The notes: generated by a model not told the origin, from the sequence alone. A stretch of 39,161 nt of DNA from Lacinutrix sp. (GCF_023299985.1 NZ_JALZVX010000107.1:1-39161); one strand, 5' to 3'; positions 23,809 to 33,441 are shown, numbered from the stretch's first letter. Translations and numbers: made by a program.

Positions 23809-25908
23809 CTAATCTTTTATAAGTTTTAAAGATTTTGTAATATCATTTTGGTTTACATTAATAAAATAAACTCCAGAATGTAAATTAGCAATATTAATAC
23901 TAGTATTGGTAAGTGTTTCTTTATTAATAACTTGCTTTCCGCTAATATCAAAAACAGTAATCTCTATTGGTTTATTTGTACTTGAGGCTATAATAAATTG
24001 ATTTGTAGCTGGGTTTGGATAGACTTTATAATCAATAGTACTAATAGCAAAATCGCTAGTAGATAAAGTATTTTCATTTAGATTAACAATCCCTGATAAT
24101 AATCTTACATAAGCTGCTTGATAGTATATTGCTGGCTCACTAATTTCCCAAGAATTATCAGGGAAACCTGTATTAAAATCTAAATAACTTTTTTGATTTG
24201 GTTGATTAAAAGGAGGAGTTAAACTAGTATTTGCATTATAACCAGAGTTGCATCCACCAGGAACTAAACCAGGAACAGGACCAAAGGTAGAGTTTGCAGC
24301 ATCGTCCCAAATAGTACCATCGTTAAACCAATTATGATAAATTTGATTAACACTCTTTTCTGCACCATAGCTAGCCATGTTGCTTAAATAAACGATACCT
24401 AAAGGATTAACGCCATGAAAATAATGTAGGTTTTCTTTAGCTTTTAATAAATATGTTGGGTCTGTAGAAGCATTAATATTATAATAGTTAAAAATAAGAT
24501 TTAGATTTCCCATACTAGCTTTAGGTAAATTACTTCCCCAATGGTAGGTCCAGTCATTAGTAAACCCACGATATAAATCTAGGTTATTAAATTCAAAATG
24601 GTTACTCCAGTTATTTATAGCATTTGTAGTCGCAGAGCTAGTTATTGTATTTTGTAATGTACTATTCCCATTACTTAATGTTGTGTAGTGTAGAAGCGCA
24701 TCTATATGCTGAATATTATAATTACTCCATTGGTCATTTATTAACGCATCAGAGTCGTTAGTGTTATCAAGAATGTATTGGTTGTATTGGTTGTTCTCGG
24801 TTAAGTCTAACAAATATATAGCAGTGTCTAGAGCTAGTTTTCTTTGCTCAGCAATACTTCTATCTGCGTCTCCAGCAACTACAGAACCATCATCGCAATT
24901 ATCTTGAAGCGTGTTAGAGTTTAAATAGGGTAGTGCCCAATTCCAAGATAATATAGCTTTATCTTCTAAAATTTGAGCGTAGCTAACTAAAGAAGGATAT
25001 TGTTTAAAAACTTTAGCGGCATGGGCTAACATACTTGAAGCTGCAATAGCAGAAGAGGTGCAAACAGGTGCGTAATATCTAGTATCTGTATTAATACTTG
25101 GAGGAGAAGCTACGTTTTCAGAAAAATTTCTAGCTCCCATTTTTATGTGTACAGATCCATCTGAATTAATCATTTTAAGTAGCCAATCTGTTTCCCATTT
25201 AACTTCATCTAAAATATCTGGAATAGAGTTGCCAGACTCAGGAATATTCCAATCGTCTCCAAAAACGGAAGCGTTTTGTTGGTATGCCCAAAGTAAATTA
25301 TGAACAGCAGGTTCTGCAAAAGTTACATATTTATTATAATCGCCAGCATCAAACCATCCACCACTCATGTCTTTTGTAGTTGCAGCGTTAGCTTGGTCGT
25401 TAATATTATAAGTAGTAATATCTTGTAAAAAACTATTACTATCTTGGTAACCAGTTAGTGCGAAAGGAGCAGATTTAGAAATTCCACAACGATTATAATA
25501 AAACATTTTACTTGCAGCTACTAGAATAGGTTCGTAAATGTTGTTTGCAATATTAAAGACTGCAGAAGATTCGTTATTACCTACATCGTAAATATAATAT
25601 TCTCCGGGTTGCGAAACACTACTAAAATCAAACCACCATCCTATGTCACCAGATTGATTGTGTATATTTCCATTATTCCATATAGTTGGAGTTCCCGAAA
25701 AAACTACAGAATTTGTAACTACATCTCTTACTTCTAATGTTGTACTTGGTGTAAAACTTTGAGAAGCATTAAAACCAATTTGAGGATTACTAATTACTGC
25801 AACTTTTGTGCTAGATGGTTTATAACCAAATTGATCTACATGAATAAAATTAGACGTTTGAGCAAAAAGCAAATAAGGGAAACAAAGAATTATAAAAAAT
25901 AATTTCAT
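23809..25908 (-). CDS. Secreted glycoside hydrolase family 9 (endoglucanase-type) with T9SS sorting domain
   Basis: The 699-residue protein has a signal peptide (PYLLFAQ, cleavage ~17). Residues ~21-120 form the Ig-like CelD_N domain that often precedes GH9 catalytic domains (HVDQFGYKPSSTKVAVIS). The GH9 domain (~125-605) carries GGWFDAGDYNKYV with candidate catalytic Asp187 and Asp190, then FHGVNPLG. Near its end WEISEPAIYYQAAYV holds candidate catalytic acid Glu591. Residues ~628-699 are a type A T9SS sorting domain (YKVYPNPATNQF...SGVYFINV), so secretion is through the type IX system. Beta-1,4-glucan cleavage is the family activity; the exact substrate is unknown. No polysaccharide utilization genes are adjacent. 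Confidence 0.92.
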   Translation of the reverse strand: MKLFFIILCFPYLLFAQTSNFIHVDQFGYKPSSTKVAVISNPQIGFNASQSFTPSTTLEVRDVVTNSVVFSGTPTIWNNGNIHNQSGDIGWWFDFSSVSQPGEYYIYDVGNNESSAVFNIANNIYEPILVAASKMFYYNRCGISKSAPFALTGYQDSNSFLQDITTYNINDQANAATTKDMSGGWFDAGDYNKYVTFAEPAVHNLLWAYQQNASVFGDDWNIPESGNSIPDILDEVKWETDWLLKMINSDGSVHIKMGARNFSENVASPPSINTDTRYYAPVCTSSAIAASSMLAHAAKVFKQYPSLVSYAQILEDKAILSWNWALPYLNSNTLQDNCDDGSVVAGDADRSIAEQRKLALDTAIYLLDLTENNQYNQYILDNTNDSDALINDQWSNYNIQHIDALLHYTTLSNGNSTLQNTITSSATTNAINNWSNHFEFNNLDLYRGFTNDWTYHWGSNLPKASMGNLNLIFNYYNINASTDPTYLLKAKENLHYFHGVNPLGIVYLSNMASYGAEKSVNQIYHNWFNDGTIWDDAANSTFGPVPGLVPGGCNSGYNANTSLTPPFNQPNQKSYLDFNTGFPDNSWEISEPAIYYQAAYVRLLSGIVNLNENTLSTSDFAISTIDYKVYPNPATNQFIIASSTNKPIEITVFDISGKQVINKETLTNTSINIANLHSGVYFINVNQNDITKSLKLIKD

Positions 25909-25964
25909 ATCAAAGTAAAACTTAAACGATTAATAATTACATTAATTTGGGTATAAATAAATAA

Positions 25965-26420
25965 TTATTTTACTCTCACACTATCTGGAACCAATTTAGT
26001 ATAATCTCCATTATTTCTAATTACTTCCCTAACTATAGAAGAAGAAATGTAAGATGTGCTTGCAGCAGTTAATAAAAAAACAGTTTCAATAGGAGCTAAA
26101 TCTCTATTAGTATGTGCAATAGCTTTTTCAAACTCGAAATCTGCTGGGTTTCTTAGACCACGAAGAATAAATTCTATTCCTAATTCTTGACAAAAATGTA
26201 CCGTTAAGCCTTTGTAGCTAACTACCTTTATTTTTGGTTCATCTTTAAAAGCTTCTTTTATAAAATCCATACGTTGTTCTAAAGAGAACATGTATTTTTT
26301 AGCAGAGTTTACACCTATAGCTACTATAATCTCGTCAAACAAAGTAACACCGCGTTTAATAATATCATAATGGCCAGATGTAATTGGGTCAAAAGATCCT
26401 GGAAATATTGCTCTTTTCAT
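25965..26420 (-). CDS. coaD: Phosphopantetheine adenylyltransferase
   Basis: The 151-residue enzyme makes dephospho-CoA from phosphopantetheine and ATP, the fourth step of CoA synthesis. The nucleotidyltransferase motif GSFDPITSGHYDII (8-21) contains the TxGH signature with His17. RGLRNPADFEFE (~89-100) and STSYISSSIVREV (~122-134) complete the active site. The length is typical for bacterial CoaD. It is on the same strand as ddl, with 198 bases between them. Confidence 0.96.
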   Translation of the reverse strand: MKRAIFPGSFDPITSGHYDIIKRGVTLFDEIIVAIGVNSAKKYMFSLEQRMDFIKEAFKDEPKIKVVSYKGLTVHFCQELGIEFILRGLRNPADFEFEKAIAHTNRDLAPIETVFLLTAASTSYISSSIVREVIRNNGDYTKLVPDSVRVK

Positions 26421-26591
26421 ATTTGTTTCCTGTAAAAAAAAAAACAGACGTTTTATTAATTAATATTTTTAATTGTACTTTGTTTAAAAAATCACAATTC
26501 TATTTTTTAGCATTAAAAACTAGTGTTGGTAACTTTCTTTAAATTAAAATTTTAACCTAAAAAAGGTTTAGTTTTTGTATAGTTTATACCA

Positions 26592-26599
26592 CAAAGATA
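26592..26599 (-). promoter_or_regulatory. Candidate -7 box upstream of coaD
   Basis: The minus-strand TATCTTTG matches TAnnTTTG just after the ddl stop. If used for coaD it gives a leader of ~165 bases that includes a small hairpin (AACCT/AGGTT around 26555-26569). No other strong box is seen in the ddl-coaD gap. Confidence 0.35.
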
Positions 26600-26618
26600 C
26601 TTAAAATTAAAAGGGCTA

Positions 26619-27602
26619 CTATTTTTCTTCCTTTAAAGCTTCAGTAATCGCGCTTTCAAATAATTGAGACATAGAAATCCCTGCTTCTTTAGCTTGTTGA
26701 GGTAATATACTCTCGTTTGTTAAACCAGGAACGGTGTTAATTTCTAATAAATGTGGTTCACCATCTTTAAAAATAAACTCACTTCTTGAGTAGCCTTTCA
26801 TTTTTAATAAGGTATAAACTTTTTTTGCGAGTGCATTTACTTTGTCTTCTTGAGATTTAGAAATTCTTGCAGGTGTTATTTCTTGAGACTTACCAAGGTA
26901 TTTTGCTTCATAATCAAAAAAATCGTTCTCACTAACAATCTCAGTAATTGGTAATACTTTTGTTTCTCCATTGTATGTTATAACACCAACAGAAACTTCT
27001 GTTCCATCTAGAAAAGATTCAATAATAATCTCATCGTCTTCTTTAAAAGAGTTCTCAATTGCAGCCTGTAGTGCTTCCTTTTTATGCACCTTCGAGATCC
27101 CAAAGCTACTACCAGCTTTATTGGCTTTTACAAAACAAGGTAAGCCTACTTTTGCTATAATTTTGTCTTCATTTACAGCATCTCCTAGATTAAGATAATA
27201 GCTTTCAGCAGTTAAAACACCGTAAGGTTTTAACGCACTTAAACAATCTCGTTTATTAAATGTTAATGCTGCTTGATAACTGTTACAACTGGTTTGAGGT
27301 ATACCAATAAGCTCAAAATAAGCTTGCATAATACCATCTTCTCCAGGCGAACCATGAATAGCATTAAAAACACAATCGAATGTAATTTTAGTATCGTTTA
27401 TTAAAACAGAGAAATCGTTTCTGTCAATAGAAAATTCAAGATCATAAGCATCTACAAAAACCCATTTTTCTTTAAATATATGAATACGGTAGACATTGTA
27501 TTTATCTTTGTCTAATGTATTAAAAACAACGTTTCCGCTTTTTAAAGAAATTTGGTATTCGCTAGAATAACCACCCATTATTATGGCAATATTTTTTTTC
27601 AT
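26619..27602 (-). CDS. ddl: D-alanine--D-alanine ligase
   Basis: The 327-residue ATP-grasp enzyme makes the D-Ala-D-Ala dipeptide of peptidoglycan. It opens with IAIIMGGYSSEYQISLKSG, has the substrate loop HGSPGEDG (~85-92), central ATP-grasp stretch CFVKANKAGSSFGISKV (~150-166), and the metal-binding end LLEINTVPGLT (~289-299). The length is a little over the E. coli enzymes and normal for the family. It is divergent from the PASTA protein gene, an arrangement that puts two cell-wall genes side by side. Confidence 0.95.
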   Translation of the reverse strand: MKKNIAIIMGGYSSEYQISLKSGNVVFNTLDKDKYNVYRIHIFKEKWVFVDAYDLEFSIDRNDFSVLINDTKITFDCVFNAIHGSPGEDGIMQAYFELIGIPQTSCNSYQAALTFNKRDCLSALKPYGVLTAESYYLNLGDAVNEDKIIAKVGLPCFVKANKAGSSFGISKVHKKEALQAAIENSFKEDDEIIIESFLDGTEVSVGVITYNGETKVLPITEIVSENDFFDYEAKYLGKSQEITPARISKSQEDKVNALAKKVYTLLKMKGYSRSEFIFKDGEPHLLEINTVPGLTNESILPQQAKEAGISMSQLFESAITEALKEEK

Positions 27603-27747
27603 CTTTAGTTTCCGCGAAAGCGATAATATTAAAAACGTTAAACTTTAATTAAATAAAAGAGAAGAGAAGTATACATTAAGGCTATACTTTCTTACTGCTG
27701 TAAAAATATCATTTATTTTATAGCAAACGAAAACCTTTTTGTTTTTA

Positions 27748-27755
27748 TATATTTG
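27748..27755 (+). promoter_or_regulatory. -7 box of the PASTA-rluD unit
   Basis: TATATTTG matches TAnnTTTG and ends 28 bases before the ATG chosen at 27784. This supports that start over a TTG at 27739 that would lie before the box. Confidence 0.5.
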
Positions 27756-27783
27756 CCTAATAGTTTTTAACAAAAATAAACCA

Positions 27784-28341
27784 ATGAGTATTATTAAATT
27801 TATAACCAGTAAAACGTTTTTTAAACAACTTGGAATAGCTATTATTGCTTTAGTAGTATTATGTTTTATAATTTTTAAATGGCTTAATTACACTACCAAT
27901 CATGGTGATTTTGAAACCGTTCCAAATTTAACAGGCAAGTCTATTGATGTTGCCAAAATTGAATTAGACGATAATAATTTGGTTATGGAAATTCAGGATT
28001 CTGCTAATTTTAATCCTAGTTATCCTAAATACTCAGTAATAGAACAAGATCCACCAGCTGGTGAGGATGTAAAAGAGAATCGTAAAATATACCTAACACT
28101 TAATCCTTCTGGCTATAGAAAAATTCCAGTACCAAATATTATTAATCGTACATTTCGTCAAGCAAGACCTACTTTAGAGTCTTTAGAATTTGAAATAGGA
28201 AAGAAAACTTACGTAGATAATATTGGTAAAGATGAAGTATTAAGTTTGCGTTATGAAGGCAAATCTCTTAAGCCAGGAACATTATTGCCAAAACACTCTA
28301 AAATAGACATAGTCTTAGGAAACGGAAATCGTCCTAACTAA
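27784..28341 (+). CDS. Membrane-anchored PASTA-domain protein
   Basis: I start this protein at the ATG at 27784 (185 residues, MSIIKFITSK); an upstream TTG at 27739 lies before the promoter box. One membrane helix (~14-33) anchors two PASTA domains (~42-107 and ~110-182), marked by VPNLTGKSIDVAKIELDDNN, VIEQDPPAGEDV and VPNIINRTFRQARPTLESL. PASTA domains bind peptidoglycan or beta-lactams in Ser/Thr kinases and PBPs, but here no kinase or transpeptidase domain is attached. The start lies 182 bases from the divergent ddl start, which supports a cell-wall role. It ends six bases before the pseudouridine synthase gene. Confidence 0.88.
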   Translation: MSIIKFITSKTFFKQLGIAIIALVVLCFIIFKWLNYTTNHGDFETVPNLTGKSIDVAKIELDDNNLVMEIQDSANFNPSYPKYSVIEQDPPAGEDVKENRKIYLTLNPSGYRKIPVPNIINRTFRQARPTLESLEFEIGKKTYVDNIGKDEVLSLRYEGKSLKPGTLLPKHSKIDIVLGNGNRPN

Positions 28342-28347
28342 TTATAA

Positions 28348-29394
28348 ATGGACAAACATACACCACAATTACCAGAACAAAACGAAGCTGGCGAAACTCG
28401 CTACGAACATTTTGCATTTATCGCAGATAAAGGACAATCGCCTTTGCGTATCGATAAATGGCTAATGAATAAAGTAGAAAATGCAACAAGAAATAAAATT
28501 CAGGCTGCAGCAAAAGATGGTAATATCTATGTAAACGAAGTAACTGTAAAGCCAAATTACAAGGTAAAACCATTAGACCAAATTCGTGTACTATTAGCAC
28601 ATCCACCTTTCGAGAATTTGTTGGTTGGTGAGGACATGCCATTAGATATTGTCTATGAAGACGATGTGCTATTGGTAGTTAACAAACCAGCAGGAATTGT
28701 AGTGCATCCAGGACATGGAAACTACTCTGGAACTTTAATTAACGGATTAATTTTTCATTTTGAAAATCTACCAAAAAACTCTAGCGATAGACCAGGTTTG
28801 GTACACAGAATAGATAAAGATACTAGCGGATTGTTAGTGGTTGCCAAAACAGAACAGGCCATGGCACATTTATCTAAACAATTTAAAGATAAAACTAGCG
28901 AACGCGAATATGTTGCCATTGTTTGGGGAAACATGAAGGAAGACGAAGGTACTATAGAAGGTAACATAGGTCGTCATCCTAAAAACCGATTACAAAACAC
29001 CGTGTTTTTTGACGATGAAGCAGATAAAGGCAAGCCAGCAGTAACACACTACAGTGTTATAGAACGCTTAACTTACGTTACTCTAGTGACTTGTAAACTA
29101 GAAACTGGTAGAACACACCAAATTCGTGTGCACATGAAACATATTGGTCACACACTTTTTAACGATGAGCGTTATGGTGGTGAGCGTATTCTAAAAGGTA
29201 CAACCTTTACCAAATACAAGCAATTTGTAGATAACTGTTTTAAAATATTACCACGTCAAGCACTACATGCAAAAACCTTAGGTTTTGAGCATCCTGTTTC
29301 TAAAGAGTTTATGCGTTTCGAATCGCCTGTACCTCAAGATATGCAAGAGTGTATCGAGAAGTGGAGAGGTTATAGTAAGCATATGGATGTTTAA
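28348..29394 (+). CDS. rluD: RluA/RluD-family ribosomal large subunit pseudouridine synthase
   Basis: The 348-residue enzyme converts uridines in RNA to pseudouridine. An N-terminal S4 RNA-binding domain (~33-85, LRIDKWLMNKVENATRNKI) precedes the catalytic domain. Asp156 in HRIDKDTSGLLV is the catalytic residue, and LVVNKPAGIVVHPG and GRTHQIRVHMKHIGH are further family motifs. The RluD assignment (23S positions in helix 69) rests on general similarity and could be another RluA-family member. It is six bases after the PASTA gene, hence cotranscribed. Confidence 0.9.
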   Translation: MDKHTPQLPEQNEAGETRYEHFAFIADKGQSPLRIDKWLMNKVENATRNKIQAAAKDGNIYVNEVTVKPNYKVKPLDQIRVLLAHPPFENLLVGEDMPLDIVYEDDVLLVVNKPAGIVVHPGHGNYSGTLINGLIFHFENLPKNSSDRPGLVHRIDKDTSGLLVVAKTEQAMAHLSKQFKDKTSEREYVAIVWGNMKEDEGTIEGNIGRHPKNRLQNTVFFDDEADKGKPAVTHYSVIERLTYVTLVTCKLETGRTHQIRVHMKHIGHTLFNDERYGGERILKGTTFTKYKQFVDNCFKILPRQALHAKTLGFEHPVSKEFMRFESPVPQDMQECIEKWRGYSKHMDV

Positions 29395-29496
29395 TAGTAA
29401 TATTAATTAAAACTATTTTTAAATAGAATAAATCTTTGTTAATAGCATTTTAAAAACACACATATTATTGTAAATTCGTAGCAGAAAATAGAATTT

Positions 29497-30255
29497 ATGA
29501 AACTCGTATTATCTCCAGCAAAATCTTTAGATTTTAAAAGCGAATTGCCAACCACAGAAACTACTCAAGCACAGTTTTTAGAGCAGTCAGAGCGTTTAAA
29601 TAAAGTGCTTAAAAAGAAATCTGCCAAAGGTATTTCAGAACTTATGCACGTTAGTGATGCTTTAGGGCAGCTTAATTACGAGCGTAATCAAGATTGGCAA
29701 TTGCCATTTACAAAAGACAACGCAAGACAAGCCATATATGCTTTTAGTGGTGATGTTTATAGAGGATTAGATCCTTACACAATTCCAGTAGAGAATATTG
29801 ATATTTTACAAGATAAAGTGAGAATATTATCTGGTTTATATGGTGTGCTTAAACCATTAGATTTAATGCAAGCTTACAGACTTGAAATGGGTACAAAGCT
29901 TCCGGTTGGTACTAAAAAGAACCTATACGAATTCTGGAAAAAAGACGTTGTGTCTGCTTTAAATGATGAGTTAAAAGACGATGAAGTTTTAGTAAATTTA
30001 GCAAGTAAAGAATATTTTAAAGCCATAGATACAAGTGCTTTAAAAGTACCAATTGTAACTGTGGATTTTAAAGAGTTTAAAGACGGTAAATATAAAATTG
30101 TAGCCATTTATGCTAAACTTGCTAGAGGATTAATGGCAAGATATATTGTAGATGCTAACGCTAAAACAATAGACGACTTAAAAGGATTTACAACCGAAGG
30201 TTATGGCTTAAGCGATGAATTGTCTACTAAAAATCATCTCGTTTTTACTAGATAA
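29497..30255 (+). CDS. yaaA: Peroxide stress protein YaaA (DUF328)
   Basis: The 252-residue protein opens with LVLSPAKSLDF, the hallmark of the family. It also has FSGDVYRGLDPYT (~88-100), ILSGLYGVLKPLDLMQAYRLEMGTK in the middle, and the C-terminal ARGLMARYIVDANAKT and FTTEGYGLSDE stretches. In E. coli YaaA limits free iron and oxidative DNA damage under peroxide. The start lies 18 bases after a TAAATTCG box (29471-29478), a near match to the usual -7 consensus. It is 102 bases downstream of rluD. Confidence 0.92.
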   Translation: MKLVLSPAKSLDFKSELPTTETTQAQFLEQSERLNKVLKKKSAKGISELMHVSDALGQLNYERNQDWQLPFTKDNARQAIYAFSGDVYRGLDPYTIPVENIDILQDKVRILSGLYGVLKPLDLMQAYRLEMGTKLPVGTKKNLYEFWKKDVVSALNDELKDDEVLVNLASKEYFKAIDTSALKVPIVTVDFKEFKDGKYKIVAIYAKLARGLMARYIVDANAKTIDDLKGFTTEGYGLSDELSTKNHLVFTR

Positions 30256-30321
30256 ATAAGGTCAAGACAATTATGGCTTAATTTTTTTGCTAATTTCTAT
30301 TTTACGGGAGCATACGTTTCG

Positions 30322-30337
30322 TTTTTTTTTTTTTTTT
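30322..30337. repeat. 16-base poly-T homopolymer
   Basis: An uninterrupted run of 16 T between the convergent yaaA gene and the carboxypeptidase-regulatory gene. It could vary in length by slippage or be a sequencing weak spot. It is not inside a gene. The rest of the 146-base gap shows nothing else. Confidence 0.8.
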
Positions 30338-30401
30338 CGTCATTTCTGTCCATATAAATATTGCCTTCTTTATTATGTTTATTACTTTAAACTAATAAAA
30401 C

Positions 30402-31661
30402 TTAAGCTTTCTTTAATTGTTTACTAATTTTTTTAATAGCAGATTCTATAGATTTTTCTGGTTCAATAATATTGTATTCTCCCCAAAATTCTGGATCAGT
30501 AAAACCAGAAGCCTCGTCTGCCAAAATTGTGTTTGGTTTTAATCTGTTTTTTGGTTTTGTTACAAATTCTGTAGTGTTTTGATTCCAATCTGTAATTGCC
30601 ATTTCACTCTGCAATGTATAGCGACTGTTAAATAATTTGTTTTTCCATTTCACTTTAAAAGTTAATAAAATATTACTATGGCCAAAGTGCCATTTGCCAT
30701 CTTTAACTCTATAGTTTACTCGGTATAAAGCTTCTGTTGGATAAACAGTAACTTTCTCAGGTTTCTTTCTAACAAAGAGTTCGCTCGATTGTTTTCTATC
30801 GCTTACATTAAGGTTGTAAACAGCACTTGTTAAAGCATAGTTTTCTGCATCAATATATAATTTTCCATAATACATTGGTTTTGTAATATTTCCTTTTTGC
30901 TTAAAGCTAACAACATAAACAAGCTTGTTATTTATTTGTGTAGATTGGTTAAAACTAAATATATAATTGTCTATATTACTAGTGCTAAAAACATATTCAG
31001 GATATTTAATAATATCTGAACTCAATGCGCTAAAAGGACCACCTTGTAGTTTTAAGGCCAAAGTATCCAAGCGAGAATAATTAGTATTTTTTCTTACTTT
31101 AACAAGTTTAATAGCATCTTTTTTATTGTTAACGTAAGGTTGTTTGTAGATTTTTAAAACAGCTTCAGAAAGCGATGCGTTTTTATTACGTTTTTTAATA
31201 GTCTCTCTGTAAAAACTCGTCATTACTGTTTCTGCGTTTAAATAATTTTCAGCTTTAAGACTTAATGTCTTTTTTACTAGAGTTATAGCATCTTTAGGAT
31301 AGTTTACATCAACTTGATCCAATACAGTTGTTGCAATAGTTAGACTTATTTTAAAGTTGTTTTTTTTTAATTCTGAAAGCGGTATTTGTAACTTCTTATA
31401 GCCTAAATAAGATATTAAAACAGCTTTGTCTAAATATGCGTTTGGAACTTTAAGTAAAAATTCACCTTCGCTATTTGTTACTGTACTAATGTTTGTGCCA
31501 ATAACCATTATATCTGTTAATGGTAAGGGATTGTTAGAATCTTTATCTATAACTATTCCTTTAAATTCTTTGTTGTTTTGAGCAAATAAAGTGCCAGAAA
31601 TTAATAAAAAAAGAAATGTAAGGGACATTAATTTTTTTGAACTAATATTTAAATTTTTCAT
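30402..31661 (-). CDS. Carboxypeptidase-regulatory-like domain protein, exported
   Basis: The 419-residue protein has a signal peptide (ISGTLFAQ, cleavage ~28). Residues ~32-110 are a CarboxypepD_reg-like beta sandwich (FKGIVIDKDSNNPLPLTDIM, GTNISTVTNSEGEFLLKVP, ISYLGYKK). This domain is common at the N-terminus of Bacteroidota outer-membrane and TonB-linked proteins. The remaining ~300 residues are rich in beta-strand-like alternation but show no barrel signature that I can identify, and no TonB-dependent receptor plug. It resembles uncharacterised Bacteroidota proteins of this architecture. Export to the periplasm or outer membrane is inferred; function is unknown. Confidence 0.78.
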   Translation of the reverse strand: MKNLNISSKKLMSLTFLFLLISGTLFAQNNKEFKGIVIDKDSNNPLPLTDIMVIGTNISTVTNSEGEFLLKVPNAYLDKAVLISYLGYKKLQIPLSELKKNNFKISLTIATTVLDQVDVNYPKDAITLVKKTLSLKAENYLNAETVMTSFYRETIKKRNKNASLSEAVLKIYKQPYVNNKKDAIKLVKVRKNTNYSRLDTLALKLQGGPFSALSSDIIKYPEYVFSTSNIDNYIFSFNQSTQINNKLVYVVSFKQKGNITKPMYYGKLYIDAENYALTSAVYNLNVSDRKQSSELFVRKKPEKVTVYPTEALYRVNYRVKDGKWHFGHSNILLTFKVKWKNKLFNSRYTLQSEMAITDWNQNTTEFVTKPKNRLKPNTILADEASGFTDPEFWGEYNIIEPEKSIESAIKKISKQLKKA

Positions 31662-31790
31662 ATTTAATGAATTAAGTATTTTTTTATTAAAGTTACTTAA
31701 ACTCTATCAGTTTTTGTTGTTTTTTATGTTAATTTTAAGACAGCCTTTATTCTAAAGAATCTTATATTTACACAGAATTATCATTTATTT

Positions 31791-33386
31791 ATGCCATCAA
31801 GCTGTATTTCATTTAAAGACACAGGATATTTTTCTAAACTTATTTGCGACTATTTAGCTGAAGCTGAAACGCTAAAGTCATTTTACAATCGTTTTCCTAA
31901 GCTTGAAAATTTTAAAGCCCAAATAGAAGAAAAGAACGCCTCTTTTAAACAAGAAACCAGAACAATTTTAGCTCAGGTTCTAAAAACGCAATACAAAAAT
32001 TTTGATACATCTGAAGCTACTTTAACTAATATAGATGCTTTAAACGATAGCAAAACTTTTACTGTAACTACAGGACACCAGCTAAATTTATTTACTGGGC
32101 CATTATATTTTTTACACAAAATAGTATCGACTATAAATTTGGCTAATCAACTAAAGTCAGAATATCCAAAACATAATTTCGTGCCTATTTATTGGATGGC
32201 ATCCGAAGATCATGATTTTGAAGAAATAAACTATTTTAATTTTAAAGGAAAAAAAGTTAAATGGCATCGAGAAGCCTCAGGAGCAGTTGGAGAGTTAACA
32301 ACCAAAGGTTTAGACACTGTTCTCGAAATTTTTTCTAAAGAACTAGGTATAGGTAAAAATGCAGATGCTTTACGCGAGTTATTTAAGAAAGCCTATTTAG
32401 AGCATAGTAATTTAGCAGATGCTACAAAGTATATTGCAAACGCATTATTTAAAGTCTATGGTTTAGTAATCGTAGAAGCAAATAATAAAGATTTAAAACG
32501 TTTATTTATTCCGCATATAAAGAGAGAGCTAATCGATCGCGTATCAGAACAAAACGTATTAGAAACGAATAAAAAAATAGAAGCCTTAGATTTTGGAATA
32601 CAAGTAAACCCAAGAGAAATAAATCTTTTTTACATAACAGAAGGTGTTCGTGAGCGCATAGTATTAGAAAACGAAATTTATAAAGTATTTAATACAAACA
32701 TATCTTGGAGTAAGAGCGAATTATTAAAAGAAGTCGATGATTTCCCAGAGCGTTTTTCGCCTAATGTAATTTTAAGACCATTATACCAAGAAGTTATTTT
32801 GCCAAACCTTTGTTATATTGGCGGAGGCGGAGAAATGGCGTATTGGTTTCAATTAAAATCTAATTTCGAATTTAATAACGTAGTATTCCCAATGTTATTA
32901 TTGCGTAATTCAGTATTAATAAAAACGAAACAGCAAGCAAATAAATTAAAGAAACTAAACATCTCTAATAAAGATGTTTTCTTAAAAAGAGAATCTTTCA
33001 TAAATAAAAAAGTTAGAGAAATTTCTAATATAGATATAGATTTTTCAGAGCAAATTAAACACTTGGAAATACAATTTAAAGAGTTGCATGATTTAGCTAA
33101 ACAAACCGACGAATCCTTTTTAGGTGCAGTTTTAGCACAAGAAAAAAAGCAAATTAACGGATTGCAAAATCTAGAAAAACGTTTGCTAACAGCTCAAAAA
33201 AGAAAGTTAAAAGACCAAGTAGCACGAATGACGCAGCTTCAAAACGAGCTATTTCCAAATGGCAGTTTACAAGAACGAAACACTAATTTCTCAGAATTAT
33301 ATTTAGAGTTTGGAGAAGAATTAATTCCTAATCTAATAGAAAATTTAGAGCCTTTAAAAGGAGAGTTTACATTGTTAACATTTTAA
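31791..33386 (+). CDS. bshC: BshC, putative cysteine-adding enzyme of bacillithiol synthesis
   Basis: The 531-residue protein matches BshC in length and motifs: FTVTTGHQLNLFTGPLYFLH (~84-103), VPIYWMASEDHDFEEINYF (~125-143), and NVILRPLYQEVILPNLCYIG (~325-344) followed by GGGEMAYWFQLK. In bacillithiol synthesis BshC adds cysteine to glucosaminyl-malate. Two coiled-coil-like helices occupy residues ~430-490 (LEKRLLTAQKRKLKDQVARM). Bacillithiol is the main thiol of many Bacteroidota. The bshA and bshB genes are not in the window. guaA starts 55 bases after its stop. Confidence 0.92.
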   Translation: MPSSCISFKDTGYFSKLICDYLAEAETLKSFYNRFPKLENFKAQIEEKNASFKQETRTILAQVLKTQYKNFDTSEATLTNIDALNDSKTFTVTTGHQLNLFTGPLYFLHKIVSTINLANQLKSEYPKHNFVPIYWMASEDHDFEEINYFNFKGKKVKWHREASGAVGELTTKGLDTVLEIFSKELGIGKNADALRELFKKAYLEHSNLADATKYIANALFKVYGLVIVEANNKDLKRLFIPHIKRELIDRVSEQNVLETNKKIEALDFGIQVNPREINLFYITEGVRERIVLENEIYKVFNTNISWSKSELLKEVDDFPERFSPNVILRPLYQEVILPNLCYIGGGGEMAYWFQLKSNFEFNNVVFPMLLLRNSVLIKTKQQANKLKKLNISNKDVFLKRESFINKKVREISNIDIDFSEQIKHLEIQFKELHDLAKQTDESFLGAVLAQEKKQINGLQNLEKRLLTAQKRKLKDQVARMTQLQNELFPNGSLQERNTNFSELYLEFGEELIPNLIENLEPLKGEFTLLTF

Positions 33387-33430
33387 GTAAAAAATTAGTA
33401 ATCTACATTCGTAGTTTTCAAGACAATTAC

Positions 33431-33438
33431 TATTTTTG
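33431..33438 (+). promoter_or_regulatory. -7 box of guaA, predicted leaderless transcript
   Basis: TATTTTTG ends three bases before the ATG at 33442, so normal spacing places the transcript start on the ATG itself. A second weaker candidate, TACATTCG (33404-33411), would give a ~27-base leader, so the two should be distinguished. Confidence 0.5.
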
Positions 33439-33441
33439 CGT

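Noticed and set aside
27610..27622. CCGCGAAAGCG mini-hairpin upstream of ddl
   Set aside because: The stem is only three or four pairs and a single copy is seen; not enough to call a regulatory element.
27634..27642. ACGTTAAAC near ddl as another outer box
   Set aside because: Only 9 of the 12 bases match, no stem or inner box is nearby, and such a match is expected by chance in AT-rich DNA.
27739..27783. N-terminal extension of the PASTA protein to a TTG at 27739
   Set aside because: The extension starts before the TATATTTG box at 27748-27755 and the ATG at 27784 directly precedes the expected short cytoplasmic tail and membrane helix.
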